Shown one piece after another: positions 44,727 to 53,383 of a stretch of 64,000 nucleotides of DNA. The position numbers and the translations under genes are program-made. The DNA is from Arthrobacter hankyongi. Its GTDB lineage: Bacteria > Actinomycetota > Actinomycetes > Actinomycetales > Micrococcaceae. The stretch spans positions 1 to 64,000 of the forward strand of contig NZ_JAKLTQ010000004.1 in the NCBI RefSeq assembly GCF_022012395.1, read 5' to 3'. How positions within the stretch are numbered: the first letter of the stretch is position 1; each line of letters opens with the position of its first letter. A model generated the notes under the pieces. It was not told where the DNA came from. It ran no database searches and saw only the letters and a list, made by a program, of their open reading frames with translations.

Positions 44727-44740
44727 TTATCGAACATTCA
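44727..44740. promoter_or_regulatory. Island operator copy upstream of APC permease
   Basis: TTATCGAACATTCA matches 11 of 14 positions of TTAAYGAAYGTTAA, lies about 140 bp before the permease start and continues into AATAAG. Confidence 0.45.
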
Positions 44741-45150
44741 ATAAGGGAAGCCTGTCAAGGGTTTGTCAGGCTAAAGCACATATATTTATTCCCGGCCAGA
44801 GGCGCACTCGGCGCCTGTTTCCCAACCCTGACCCAGCCCGCTGGTCCGGGAGGGAGCGGCTGTTAGGGGGCGGAACCCCTGTGGGTCGGCGAGTGTGCAG
44901 TTCACCAAACCCGCAGGAGGCCTGTCGTGCCAGCCTGTTATTCGGGGGTGAAACGCAAATAACCGGGCCGGCCAGTGGCCGGTGCTGCCGGATTCACCCT
45001 TTCTGGCAGGCTTGCAGCCGGCGCTAGGGGCGACGTCGGCAGCGATGCTGGGCACGATCCTGCACGTGGGCGGGGTCCAGGCCCGACGCCGCGGTAGACC
45101 GCCTGCGGGGAAGTTTCCGATGAGTCATGGAAAGCCCTTGACGAACTTGA

Positions 45151-45164
45151 TTAACGAACGTTAA
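45151..45164. promoter_or_regulatory. Island operator, best copy, upstream of NCS1 permease
   Basis: TTAACGAACGTTAA: two perfect 6-bp inverted half-sites (TTAACG/CGTTAA) separated by AA. Flanks CTTGA and ATGAG resemble those of the copy at 50214. It lies about 200 bp upstream of the permease start and about 560 bp upstream of the divergent APC gene. Confidence 0.65.
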
Positions 45165-45364
45165 ATGAGTCTCTTGGAACTTAAGAAGGTTCGGTGGAGG
45201 TCCAAAGCTCCGGAAGAGGCGGCAAGAGGCGGGCAGGTCGAGTTGGCGCCGACGAACAAAGCCAAATGGCACAGACGCCGGGAGGAGTGCCCCGGAGCTA
45301 TGACCCCAACCAGCCCGGCAGATCAGACACATCGATTTTCCGTTGTTACAGGCAGGCGAGAATA

Positions 45365-46918
45365 GTGAACGAACCCGAAGAAGCGACTCTCAGGTCGCCT
45401 CTGCAACTCGAACTGAGCACCGTCGACGACCCTCGGGTAATCAAGCGACAGCTTCAAGAGGAGTACACCAACCACGCAGTGCCGACCACTGCACGCCTCG
45501 GCAAATGGGGCATCTTCAGCGGTTGGTCCTCCATCGCCAGTGCCATGGCCTTTGTATACTACGGCGCGTTGTCGGCCAGCCTCGTCGGCGTGCAGCAGGC
45601 CCTGATCGGAATTGTCCTGACCGTCATCGTGTACTCGGTCCTGGGCACAAAGAGCGCCCGGGAGGCCATCCGTTGGGGGCTCAACTCCACACTGCTGTCC
45701 CGTGAACTGTTCGGTTTCAGGGGAGCCGCCCTGGCGCCCCTGCTGGTGGCATCGGCCGGCGTCTACTACGCAGTGTTTGAAAGCAGCGTGCTGGCCGTCG
45801 CACTGCAGTCCTATTTCCAGGTCTGGGATATCCGGGTCTGGTACGCGATAGTCATCGCCGGCATGCTGCCGCTGATGCTCGGAGGCATGCAGACTTGGTT
45901 GAACAAACTCAACGGCATCTCGCTGCCCGTCTATTTCTTCGGCCTGCTAGCCGCAGTTGTCGCGGCGGGCATGCGGTTTGGATGGGCCGGGGACTGGTCT
46001 GCCTTCGGACCGGCCGCGTCGGCCACCGTCATCCCGGGGTGGCTCACCGTGTTCGTCCTCTATATGGGCGTCTGGATCCTGTTCCCGGACACGCAGGATG
46101 CCGCCCGCTTTGGCCGGGGAACGGATTCGAAGTTCCATGAACGGGTCAGCTTTGGATGGGTTTTCTACCTCATCGCGTACCTATTCAACGGACTTGTCGG
46201 CATCTTCATCGTCGCACTGGCCGCTCCGCAGGACAGCGTCACCGAGTCCGGCGTCGTCCACGGCGTCATCGGTGCGCTGGGCGTCGTCGGCCTCATCGTC
46301 ATTATCGTCAGCCAGGTCCGCATCAACTCGGCAAACTTCTACTTTGCCAGTGTCAATATGGAACGGTTTGCCGCCCACTTCAGCCGGCGCAACCTCTCCC
46401 GCCGCACCTGGGTCATCGTGCTTCTGGTGGTTGTCTTTGTCCTGATGTTCACGGATGTCTTCAGCTACATCGCCATCGCCCTCGCCTGGCAGGCCGTACT
46501 GGTTGTGTCCTGGGTAGGAATAATGATCGTCCACTGGCTGCTGGACAGACACAAGGAGCCGGAATTCCGCCCCGCCCGGCTCCGTGCCGTTGCCCCCGGA
46601 TTCGGCGTTTGGGTCGCCTCCTCGGCTGTGGGCATCACCCTGCTCCAGCTTCCGGCCCAGCTGCCCGTGCTCTCCGCCCTGGCGCCGCTGGTTTCCCTCG
46701 CCGCCTCATCGCTGCTCTATTGGGCAGTCCGGGCAGCAGGCCTGAGCGCCGGGAAGCCGGTCGGAGCTGACCCGGTCCGCGCCCAAGTCCAGGACGTCTG
46801 GGGGACCCGGATCAAGTGTTCAGGATGCACTTTGAACTACGTTGCCTTCGAAATGGACACGGCGCGCTCAGGCGATCATCCTTTGTGCCTGGACTGCCAG
46901 TCCCGGGACCGATCCTGA
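45365..46918 (+). CDS. NCS1-family permease with C-terminal zinc-ribbon-like tail
   Basis: A 517-residue transporter with about 12 membrane segments. The N-terminal VPTTARLGKWGIFSGWSSIA and the central GMQTWLNKLNGISLPVYFFG, VLYMGVWILFPDTQDAARFG and QVRINSANFYFASVNMERF are typical of NCS1 nucleobase/cation symporters (cytosine, hydantoin, allantoin or vitamin uptake). Unusually, a soluble tail follows the last helix and contains CSGC (Cys485, 488) and CLDC (Cys508, 511), a possible Zn ribbon. The frame is open upstream to 45194; GTG 45365 begins the recognisable protein. Confidence 0.88.
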   Translation: MNEPEEATLRSPLQLELSTVDDPRVIKRQLQEEYTNHAVPTTARLGKWGIFSGWSSIASAMAFVYYGALSASLVGVQQALIGIVLTVIVYSVLGTKSAREAIRWGLNSTLLSRELFGFRGAALAPLLVASAGVYYAVFESSVLAVALQSYFQVWDIRVWYAIVIAGMLPLMLGGMQTWLNKLNGISLPVYFFGLLAAVVAAGMRFGWAGDWSAFGPAASATVIPGWLTVFVLYMGVWILFPDTQDAARFGRGTDSKFHERVSFGWVFYLIAYLFNGLVGIFIVALAAPQDSVTESGVVHGVIGALGVVGLIVIIVSQVRINSANFYFASVNMERFAAHFSRRNLSRRTWVIVLLVVVFVLMFTDVFSYIAIALAWQAVLVVSWVGIMIVHWLLDRHKEPEFRPARLRAVAPGFGVWVASSAVGITLLQLPAQLPVLSALAPLVSLAASSLLYWAVRAAGLSAGKPVGADPVRAQVQDVWGTRIKCSGCTLNYVAFEMDTARSGDHPLCLDCQSRDRS

Positions 46919-46929
46919 ACCTAAGATGG

Positions 46930-47004
46930 CCCTGTCAAAAGGAGTCCGCCGAGCAGCCCGGGCCTACCGAAGCTGCCCGGCGGACTTCGCATTGGCTGAC
47001 AGGG
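46930..47004. terminator. Long double-stem terminator after the NCS1 gene
   Basis: CCCTGTCA (46930-46937) pairs with TGACAGGG (46997-47004), and inside it AGTCCGCCG (46943-46951) pairs with CGGCGGACT (46978-46986). The stems start 12 bases after the permease stop. It may also serve the convergent TetR gene. Confidence 0.75.
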
Positions 47005-47202
47005 AAACGGCCGTCCAGCGTTCGTTTCCGCGTCCGCCCGTGCGGGCCGGCACCTGAAGCAGCCAACCCGGATCAGGCTCGGTGAGAGGGCGCGGCGATC
47101 GGCTGTTAGGTTGAGTGCCGTAATGTCCGGAGGAAACTGCTACACACCTGCTCGCGCGGCGGAAACGGGCCGGAGATCATCCGTGCACACTGTTGGGTCC
47201 GC

Positions 47203-47874
47203 TTACCCGGATGCCGATGCCGCGAGTGCGCCCGATACCGTTCCGGAAAATCTGCCGCCTGCGGCTTCCTCGTCTGCTCCCACCGACCGGAGCGCGAGGT
47301 TGACCATCTGCCGGGTGACCTGGCCGACTGTCATGCGTCCGTCCGGCTTGAACCAAACATGCACGTATTCGCACATCGTAACAATCGCATAGGCGGCGAC
47401 CCCTTCGTCCGAGTATTCGAACTTCCCGGACGCCCTTCCCGCGGCCAGCGTAGACCTTAGGTCCCGCATGTATTCTCGCTGAATTCCGATGAGCTTGGTC
47501 TGATGCTCGTCGCTGAGATCCGTCAAGAGGGCCTTCATTCCCACCGTAGCCGCATAGGCGGACGCAACCTCCGCCTGTTCGAGCTGCCAGGTCACGTGAG
47601 CTGCCACTGTCTGAGCCAAACGGGACACCGGTTCCGTTGCATCCACCGAATCCCTGACATAGGTAACGAAGCTGACCAGCACCTGTTCGAGGGCGGCAGA
47701 GAACAGTTCCTCCTTTGAGTTGAAGTGCCAATAGAGGGCCGGTGTAGTGATGCCAATGTCCGCGGCAATAGAACCCAGGGGCGTGCCCGCATAGCCGTTC
47801 CGGAGGAACCTGTTCGAGGCGGCCTCCAAAATCCGTTCGCGGCTTACGCTCGGTGGCTTAGGTGCTTTCGGCAT
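47203..47874 (-). CDS. TetR-family transcriptional regulator
   Basis: A 223-residue regulator. The helix-turn-helix is in residues 10-58 (RERILEAASNRFLRNGYAGT, then ITTPALYWHFNSKEELF), a typical TetR DNA-binding domain. The remaining helical part matches the TetR_C ligand domain of the catabolism-linked subgroup (MCEYVHVWFKPDGR near the end). It is the only transcription factor gene in the 41.9-63.8 kb island, so it is the best candidate to bind the repeated 14-bp operator found before island genes. Its own upstream region has no clear copy within 200 bp. Confidence 0.92.
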   Translation of the reverse strand: MPKAPKPPSVSRERILEAASNRFLRNGYAGTPLGSIAADIGITTPALYWHFNSKEELFSAALEQVLVSFVTYVRDSVDATEPVSRLAQTVAAHVTWQLEQAEVASAYAATVGMKALLTDLSDEHQTKLIGIQREYMRDLRSTLAAGRASGKFEYSDEGVAAYAIVTMCEYVHVWFKPDGRMTVGQVTRQMVNLALRSVGADEEAAGGRFSGTVSGALAASASG

Positions 47875-48230
47875 ACTCGTCTCCCAATGGCAGCAGTCGA
47901 AATAGCGGTCAGCGGAACGGTCAGTTCCCACCTGGTGCTCAACAACGACAAGGCGGCCACGCCTGCGGCAGAATCTCTTTGACGAGGTATCTTCCCGACG
48001 ATCCGCCATCCTTGCCGGCTGTGCTTCGGTTGCCGTCCCCGACTGGACAGACACCAACCTCGGTCAGAGCCGGATGTTTTGCGTCCAAACCAAGTGTACT
48101 GACCTCTTGACGCTTCTCCTTAATGAATGTTAAATCAATAGTGCAAGGGGTCGTTCCCCACGGAAGGGCAGTTACAAGCCGGGCCCTCTTTCAGCCAAGT
48201 TCACTTCAATCCACAATGACGAGGAGAGTC
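47875..48230. other. Divergent promoter gap, TetR / BKACE
   Basis: No gene is seen in these 356 bases. The operator copy at 48120 lies about 100 bp before the BKACE start. The remainder has no recognisable dyad. Confidence 0.5.
48120..48133. promoter_or_regulatory. Island operator upstream of BKACE gene
   Basis: TTAATGAATGTTAA matches all 14 positions of TTAAYGAAYGTTAA, about 97 bp before the BKACE ATG and 246 bp from the TetR start. Confidence 0.6.
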
Positions 48231-49259
48231 ATGACGAATATCGACTGGGACCGCGTATCCAAGGGTGTTGCGCGCGAGAACAAGAAGATGATCTGGCGGC
48301 CGTACGGCATTCCCACGGTCATGGATCTGGAACACTCCTGCTTCCACGACGCGCCGATTTCGAAGCCGTGGACCGAAATCCCGGAGCAGATGATCGTCTC
48401 GGTGGCAATCACCGGGGCGTTCTTCCGCAAGGATCAGAACCCCCATCAGCCCATCACCACCGAGGAGATCCTCGCCTCGGCGCGGGAGGCCGCCGCCGCC
48501 GGCGCCAGCGCGATCCACATCCACGTCCGGGACGAGGACGGCTACAACGTCCTGTCCCCGGAGCGGTTCGAGGCCGTGATCCAGCCCCTGCATGAGGAAT
48601 TCCCCGACGTGCCCGTGGACGCCTGCCTGGTCCCGGCCCTGGACGGGGAATGGGAGAAGATGAGCGATGTCCTCGACTCGGGCCTGCTCGACGCGGCGCC
48701 GATCAACAGCACCGCGACCTATATAGGAGATTCCCTGTTCGTCAAGCCCACGCCGATCCTGCTGGAGAAGACCCGCAAGATCCTCGAGGCCGGGTCCGTG
48801 CCCGAAATCGCCGTCTACACCGACGCCGACGTCTCCAACGCCGACCGCTACCTGTTCAAGTCCGGCCTGTTCAAGTCCGGAGCGATCTGGCTGGTGCTGC
48901 CGGCCCTGCCCGGCTGCAGCCCGATGGAAAACCCGCGTCAGATGGTTGCCGGCCTGACCCGGACCGTCGAGGCCATCCGCGACGTCGACCCGGAAGCGGT
49001 CATCATGGTCTGTGCCGCCGGGCGCGCCTCGACGCACTTGGCCACCCTCGCCGCGGTCATGGGCCTGCACATCCGCGTCGGCATGGAAGACACCTACTAC
49101 AAGTGGCCGCACCGCGAGGACAAGCTGACCAGCAACCTCGAGGCGTTCCAGCTCGCTCAGCAGTTGGCCGAAGTCGTCGGCCGCCGCGTCGCCACCCCCG
49201 CTGAAACTCGGGCCATCATGGGCCTGAAGTCCCGGACCGAGGCCGCGGCTAGCCGCTGA
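48231..49259 (+). CDS. BKACE-family beta-keto acid cleavage enzyme (DUF849)
   Basis: A 342-residue protein. The Zn ligands are seen in SAIHIHVRDEDGYNVLS (HxH) and in the late LHIRVGMEDTYYKWPHR (Arg, Glu-Asp). These are the hallmarks of BKACE enzymes, which cleave beta-keto acids with acetyl-CoA to acetoacetate/acetoacetyl-CoA plus a CoA ester, for example dehydrocarnitine or 3-keto-5-aminohexanoate. The N-terminus has about 55 extra residues before the first strand, longer than the classical 270-310 residue members. GAGGAGAG lies seven bases before ATG 48231. The presence of a BKACE implies a beta-keto acid intermediate in the island's pathway. Confidence 0.9.
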   Translation: MTNIDWDRVSKGVARENKKMIWRPYGIPTVMDLEHSCFHDAPISKPWTEIPEQMIVSVAITGAFFRKDQNPHQPITTEEILASAREAAAAGASAIHIHVRDEDGYNVLSPERFEAVIQPLHEEFPDVPVDACLVPALDGEWEKMSDVLDSGLLDAAPINSTATYIGDSLFVKPTPILLEKTRKILEAGSVPEIAVYTDADVSNADRYLFKSGLFKSGAIWLVLPALPGCSPMENPRQMVAGLTRTVEAIRDVDPEAVIMVCAAGRASTHLATLAAVMGLHIRVGMEDTYYKWPHREDKLTSNLEAFQLAQQLAEVVGRRVATPAETRAIMGLKSRTEAAASR

Positions 49260-49273
49260 GCCTGGCCTAAACC

Positions 49274-49337
49274 TGAAGCCCTGCGGCCCGGTCAGTCCAA
49301 CACAAGCAAGGCGGACCAACCGGGCAGCAGGGCTTCA
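49274..49337 (+). terminator. Terminator after BKACE gene
   Basis: TGAAGCCCTGC (49274-49284) pairs with GCAGGGCTTCA (49327-49337), extended by GCCCGGT (49286-49292) with ACCGGGC (49319-49325). It begins 14 bases after the stop. Beyond it, up to 49628, I see no gene. Confidence 0.8.
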
Positions 49338-49628
49338 ACCATTCTTGGTGACGCCTGCCCCTCCTCGGACGGCGACCAGGCAGCGGAGGCCGGGTTCCCT
49401 TGGGATCCGCCAGGACGTGCCTTCGCAAGCGCAGAGGAACGGATGGCTGCGGCGACCGAGGACACGATCGCGCCAGGGGTGTCGACGTGGCTAACCTCCC
49501 GCCCCCGTCAGCCTTCTGCGCCCACGTCCGCTGGATGACCGTGGCCCCACCCCTGCGGTGCGAGGGGCCCCCGGAGGCAGGGCCGGTTCCCGGACAGAAC
49601 AACTAATCACGATGGGAAAGGCAGCCCC

Positions 49629-49844
49629 ATGCGAGATCATGCAGAGTGGAAAAACCTGGTCGGCCTGCAGGTTCAGATTCAAAAAGACGGCCGCACCATT
49701 CGTACCGGACTGGTGGATGCCGTGACCGAGGATGCGGGGGCGCTCTGGCTTGCAGCCTACGGGGTCGATGTACGTGCCCTGTACGACAAGGCGGAGGGCT
49801 ATACGGTTGTGACGGTATCCGACGAGGCGCGCGTCAACTCGTAA
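49629..49844 (+). CDS. Small beta-barrel-like hypothetical protein
   Basis: A 71-residue protein starting MRDHAEWKNLVGLQVQIQKD. The pattern of alternating strands (LVGLQVQIQKDGRTIRTGLV, ALWLAAYGVDVRALYD) with a glycine turn looks like an SH3/Sm-like small barrel. I do not recognise a family. AAAGG is about ten bases before the ATG. It is placed between the BKACE and ferredoxin genes on the same strand but separated from both by about 400-base gaps. Confidence 0.5.
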   Translation: MRDHAEWKNLVGLQVQIQKDGRTIRTGLVDAVTEDAGALWLAAYGVDVRALYDKAEGYTVVTVSDEARVNS

Positions 49845-50213
49845 ACGCCGCCGCTGGAACGTTCGTCGAGGCCCAGGCCTGAACGACACAGTTCCCTTGG
49901 ATTCACCGGACGGCCAGATGGCCGGAATAGGCCCTCCTGACCGGCTGCCGTGCACCGTCCGCCGCTTTGGAGTGCGCAGCCGTCCGGCACTTGCGGCGGC
50001 CACACTGCCGCCGCCGGAGGCTGTCCCCCTGCCATTGATCGCGGGCGCGGGACTTTCGCGGCCCTGCGGCCCAAACCGCGTTTGCTCTTATCGGCACCGT
50101 GTCCGATGCCCCGCCAGGGCTGGCCGAGGGTACGCGCCGAGCATGTCATCGGGCTCGCCCGGCATGGGGCCGCGGGAGTGATCCAGTTCATGAAAAGGCC
50201 TTGACCCTCTTCC
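49845..50213. other. Gap upstream of ferredoxin gene
   Basis: No gene or RNA is recognisable in this stretch; frames crossing it lack family features. The island operator lies at its right end. Confidence 0.4.
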
Positions 50214-50227
50214 TTGATTAACGTTAA
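50214..50227. promoter_or_regulatory. Island operator upstream of ferredoxin/reductase operon
   Basis: TTGATTAACGTTAA matches 12 of 14 positions of TTAAYGAAYGTTAA and contains the 10-bp palindrome TTAACGTTAA (50218-50227). The flanks (CTTGATTAACG, TTAAATAAGG) equal those of the 45151 copy with four bases removed. It ends 40 bp before the ferredoxin ATG. Confidence 0.6.
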
Positions 50228-50267
50228 ATAAGGATAAGAGCACGAAGCGCAGTATGAGGAGAAACCA

Positions 50268-50585
50268 ATGCCAAAGATCACGTACCACCACGCCGGCGGG
50301 GCCACCGACACGGTCGAGGTCCCTGAGGGCACCTCGATCATGCGCGCCGCGCTCAGCAACAGCGTCAGCGGCATCATCGGCGAATGCGGGGGCCAGACGA
50401 TGTGTGCCACATGCCACGTGTACGTACGTGGTGATGTCGATCTGCCCGAGATCTCCGAGGAAGAAGACGAGATGCTCGACTGCACGGCCGACGATCGGCT
50501 CAATAATTCGCGGCTGGGTTGTCGGGTCGTTGCGGGTCGCGACTTTGGCGAGATCGAGGTCGACCTCCCTCAGAGCCAGAACTGA
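50268..50585 (+). CDS. [2Fe-2S] ferredoxin, putidaredoxin/adrenodoxin type
   Basis: A 105-residue ferredoxin. The cluster ligands are Cys40, Cys46 and Cys49 (GECGGQTMCATC) and Cys85 (RLGCRVV); Cys72 is extra. The spacing Cx5Cx2C and the acidic interaction helix DLPEISEEEDEML match ferredoxins that deliver electrons from an FAD reductase to class I bacterial P450s. The reductase gene follows after 12 bases, and two P450 genes lie 8-12 kb downstream in the same island, so this is their probable electron donor. GAGGAG precedes the ATG. Confidence 0.95.
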   Translation: MPKITYHHAGGATDTVEVPEGTSIMRAALSNSVSGIIGECGGQTMCATCHVYVRGDVDLPEISEEEDEMLDCTADDRLNNSRLGCRVVAGRDFGEIEVDLPQSQN

Positions 50586-50597
50586 TCGGAGCGTGAC

Positions 50598-51845
50598 ATG
50601 AGCACTGTCATCATCGGTGCCGGACACGCCGGCGTGCAGGCGGCGGAGTCGCTGCGCACTGAGGGCTATGCGGATCGGATCGTCCTGCTGGACAAAGCCG
50701 AGCACCTGCCCTATCAGCGTCCGCCGCTGTCGAAGGACTACATCAAGGCCGGCGGTGATCCCGCGCCCCTGCCGCTGCGCGGTGCCGCCTTTTACGGCGA
50801 GCACGACATCGATCTGCGCACGGGGGTGGAGGTCGTGCGCATCGACAGCCAAGCTCAGCTGGTGTTCGTTAAGGGTGGGGAGCCCATCCCGTACAACGAG
50901 CTCATCATCGCAGCAGGCGCCGAAGCTCGCCGAGCCCACTGCGCGGGCAACGGTCTGGAGGGCATCAACTACCTGCGCACCGTCGAGGATGCAGAGACCC
51001 TGCGTGCCCAGCTCGATCGAGGATACGGCCGCGTCGTGGTGGTCGGCGCCGGGTTCATCGGCCTGGAATTCGCGGCGGTCGCAGCGCAGCGCGGGCTCGA
51101 CGTTACCGTCATCGATTTCGCCCAGCGCCCTATGCAGCGCGTGCTGTCGCCGTCAATGTCGGATTACTTCACGCAGGTGCACACCGACTTGGGAGTGAAG
51201 CTGCACTTCGACGAGGGCCTTGACCATTTTGTCGGCGAGCAAGGCCGGGTCACCGCCGTGGCCGGCACCTCGGGCGTGACCTATCCGTGCGACTTCGCAG
51301 TCGTGGGTCTGGGCGTGGTCACCGACGAAGACCTCGCCGCCGCGGGGAGGATCGAATGCGATCGGGGCATTCTCGTGGATGAGTACCTGAGCACGAACGT
51401 GCCGCACGTGTACGCCATAGGCGACCTCGCGGTATTCCCGTCGCACCATTTCGGCGGCAATCTGCGGCTCGAATCGGTGCAGAACGCGACCGACATGGCC
51501 AAGACCGTCGCAAAGACGATCGCGGGCAATCCCTCACGCTACGACATCGCGCCCTGGTTCTGGTCGAATCAGGGCCCGGTGAAGCTGCAGATCGCGGGGC
51601 TGGCGGATCCGGCCGACGTCGTGATCGAACGCGGAAACCGCTCGACGGGAAAGTTCAGCCAGTTCCTCTTCCGCGACGGGCAACTCGTCGCCGTCGAGTC
51701 GGTCAACGCACCGGCAGACCACGTCGCAGCCCGCAAGCTTCTCGAACACGACGCCGGCATCACGATGGAGCAGGCCCGGGACCATGATTTCGACCTCAAG
51801 GCATACGCGCGAAACCTTTCTTCTTCCGCAATGACTCCTTCGTGA
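50598..51845 (+). CDS. FAD-dependent ferredoxin reductase (class I P450 system)
   Basis: A 415-residue flavoprotein with the FAD motif TVIIGAGHAGVQAAESLR at the start, PPLSKDYIKAG, the NAD motif VVVVGAGFIGLEFAAVAAQR at about residue 148 and the second FAD contact VYAIGDLAVFP. A reductase C-terminal domain follows (FWSNQGPVKLQIAGLA). It is a putidaredoxin-reductase-like enzyme that moves electrons from NAD(P)H to the ferredoxin encoded just upstream. Part of its C-terminal region is found again as a diverged fragment at 53288. Confidence 0.95.
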   Translation: MSTVIIGAGHAGVQAAESLRTEGYADRIVLLDKAEHLPYQRPPLSKDYIKAGGDPAPLPLRGAAFYGEHDIDLRTGVEVVRIDSQAQLVFVKGGEPIPYNELIIAAGAEARRAHCAGNGLEGINYLRTVEDAETLRAQLDRGYGRVVVVGAGFIGLEFAAVAAQRGLDVTVIDFAQRPMQRVLSPSMSDYFTQVHTDLGVKLHFDEGLDHFVGEQGRVTAVAGTSGVTYPCDFAVVGLGVVTDEDLAAAGRIECDRGILVDEYLSTNVPHVYAIGDLAVFPSHHFGGNLRLESVQNATDMAKTVAKTIAGNPSRYDIAPWFWSNQGPVKLQIAGLADPADVVIERGNRSTGKFSQFLFRDGQLVAVESVNAPADHVAARKLLEHDAGITMEQARDHDFDLKAYARNLSSSAMTPS

Positions 51846-52129
51846 TTGCAAAACTGGTCCCGCGTCTAGAGAGCTCTGGCCTTGGGGATTCCATGGGCTG
51901 ACGGCGGGCCCTGGCCGCCGTCAGCCGGCAGGCTTTGGCCTCGAAGGGGCCCGTGGGCGCGCGCTGCCGGCTGCCCCCGGGCCGACTGATGGCGCCGCCG
52001 GAGGTGTCTGGATCCCAGACCACTTGTGCACAAGCACGTCATCCCTCACCAAGCGATCCATGGAGTAAATTGACAACGCAGATGGCGGCGAGCCGCCCTC
52101 CGTCCCACGCAGGCCTCTTCACCCCTGTT

Positions 52130-52155
52130 CAGCTTGGCGCGTCAGCTTGGCGCGC
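52130..52155 (+). repeat. 13-base tandem duplication that frameshifts the OYE gene
   Basis: CAGCTTGGCGCGT (52130-52142) is followed by CAGCTTGGCGCGC (52143-52155). Removing one unit restores a continuous frame from ATG 52082 through LFTPVQLGALRVPNR, the expected OYE N-terminus. Confidence 0.8.
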
Positions 52156-53225
52156 TCCGCGTCCCCAACCGGTTCGCGATGGCGCCCATGACCCGCGAAT
52201 TCTCCCCGGCGGGCATCGTCACGGATGAGGTGATCTCCTACTACGCCCGCCGGGCCGCAGCGGGCGTCGGACTCCTGATCACCGAGGGCGTGTACGTGTC
52301 GGAGGATTCCGGGGAGAGCACGCGGGTACCTCGCCTGTTTGGTGAGCCGCAGCTTGCCGCATGGAAGCGCCTCGTCGACGCCGTGCACGCCGAGGGAGGA
52401 CTAATTGCACCTCAGCTGTGGCATCTGGGCGCCGAGCGCATGGATCACCCCAGCTACAACCCGGCGCTGCCCACCCTGAGCCCGTCGGGCGTGTCGGCGT
52501 CGGGTGCCGCGTACGGCCGTGCCGCAACCATCGCCGAGCTTGAGCGCATCCGGGACGACTTTGCGCGGGCGGCCCTGGCCGCGAAGGACATCGGTTTCGA
52601 CGCCCTCGAGCTTCACGGAGCCCACGGCTATCTCCTCGATCAGTTCCAATGGGAGGGCACGAACCACCGTGATGATGTCTACGGCGGCTCGCTCGAGTCG
52701 CGCACCCGCTTCCCCGCGGAGGTCGCCGCGGCTGTGCGCGCCGCGGTCGGCTCCGACATCCCCGTCATTTATCGCTTCTCCCAATGGAAAGAGGGCGATT
52801 ACACGGCCCGCATCGCCAAGACACCCGCCGAGCTCGAAACCATCCTCACCACCCTCGCGGAGGCCGGGGTTTCGGTCTTCCACGCCTCGACGCGCCGCCA
52901 CTGGGAGCCCGCGTTCCCGGAAGTCGAGGGGCAGGACGGAAGACTCGGTCTTGCCGGGTGGACCAAGAAGATCACGGGGTTGCCATCGATCGCCGTGGGT
53001 TCGGTCGGCCTCAATCAGGTGTTCCACGTCGCGTGGCAGGAAGGCGGGCGTGCCGAGACGACCGGGCTCGAGCCGCTCCTCGAACAGTTCGGCCGCAGCG
53101 AGTTCGACCTCATAGCAGTGGGCCGCGTGCTCCTGAGCGACCCCGGATGGGTCCGCAAAGTCCGAAACTGCCGCTTCGATGAGATCCGCCCCTTCCAGGC
53201 CGAGGATCTCGAAAGGCTCAGCTGA
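52134..53225 (+). CDS. Old Yellow Enzyme-family flavin oxidoreductase, 5' end disrupted
   Basis: The frame encodes about 363 residues of an OYE/NADH:flavin oxidoreductase: VPNRFAMAPMTREFSPAGIV, the active-site LIAPQLWHLGAERMD, GFDALELHGAHGYLLDQF and the FMN-binding IAVGSVGL. The true N-terminus (ASRPPSHAGLFTPVQLGA) lies in another frame starting at ATG 52082; a 13-base tandem duplication at 52130 shifts the frame. Only a TTG at 52134 or an internal ATG (52178) could start the present frame, neither with a good ribosome site. The gene is thus probably poorly or not expressed. Such enzymes reduce activated C=C bonds or demethylate N-methylated amino acids. Confidence 0.75.
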   Translation: MARQLGALRVPNRFAMAPMTREFSPAGIVTDEVISYYARRAAAGVGLLITEGVYVSEDSGESTRVPRLFGEPQLAAWKRLVDAVHAEGGLIAPQLWHLGAERMDHPSYNPALPTLSPSGVSASGAAYGRAATIAELERIRDDFARAALAAKDIGFDALELHGAHGYLLDQFQWEGTNHRDDVYGGSLESRTRFPAEVAAAVRAAVGSDIPVIYRFSQWKEGDYTARIAKTPAELETILTTLAEAGVSVFHASTRRHWEPAFPEVEGQDGRLGLAGWTKKITGLPSIAVGSVGLNQVFHVAWQEGGRAETTGLEPLLEQFGRSEFDLIAVGRVLLSDPGWVRKVRNCRFDEIRPFQAEDLERLS

Positions 53226-53249
53226 ACGTCCTCCGCGCTCCCGCTGGTT

Positions 53250-53295
53250 GGTGCAGGGCTTTGGCAAGCTGGACCGCTCGCCAAAGCCCTGCACC
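53250..53295 (+). terminator. Hairpin after the OYE gene
   Basis: Perfect 16-bp arms (53250-53265 and 53280-53295; GGTGCAGGGCTTTGGC) with a 14-base loop, 25 bases after the stop. It is directly followed by, and slightly overlaps, the ferredoxin reductase fragment. Confidence 0.8.
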
Positions 53296-53383
53296 TTGGT
53301 TCTGGTCGAACCAGGGCCCTGTGAAGCTGCAGATCGCGGGGCTTGCCGACGCGGCCGAGGCCGTGTTCGAAGGCGGACGCCCC
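53288..53383 (+). pseudogene. Fragment of a second ferredoxin reductase gene
   Basis: The stretch APWFWSNQGPVKLQIAGLAD, followed by AAEAVFEGG, repeats residues of the C-terminal domain of the reductase encoded at 50598. The DNA is similar but clearly diverged (for example GATCCGGCC against GACGCGGCC), so it is a remnant of a paralogue rather than a recent copy. Similarity stops after about 95 bases; there is no start codon or other domain. Confidence 0.75.

Larger units (their letters stand above)
44590..45364. other. Long intergenic control region between divergent permeases
   Basis: This 775-bp gap separates the APC (-) and NCS1 (+) permease genes. It holds two operator-like elements (44727, 45151) and one GC-rich dyad around 44960-44990. 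Short frames in it show no family features, so I read it as non-coding promoter DNA. Confidence 0.5.

Noticed and set aside
44707-45027. Small gene in the gap between the two permeases
   Set aside because: The 106-codon frame has no ribosome site or family features and overlaps operator-like DNA and a dyad.
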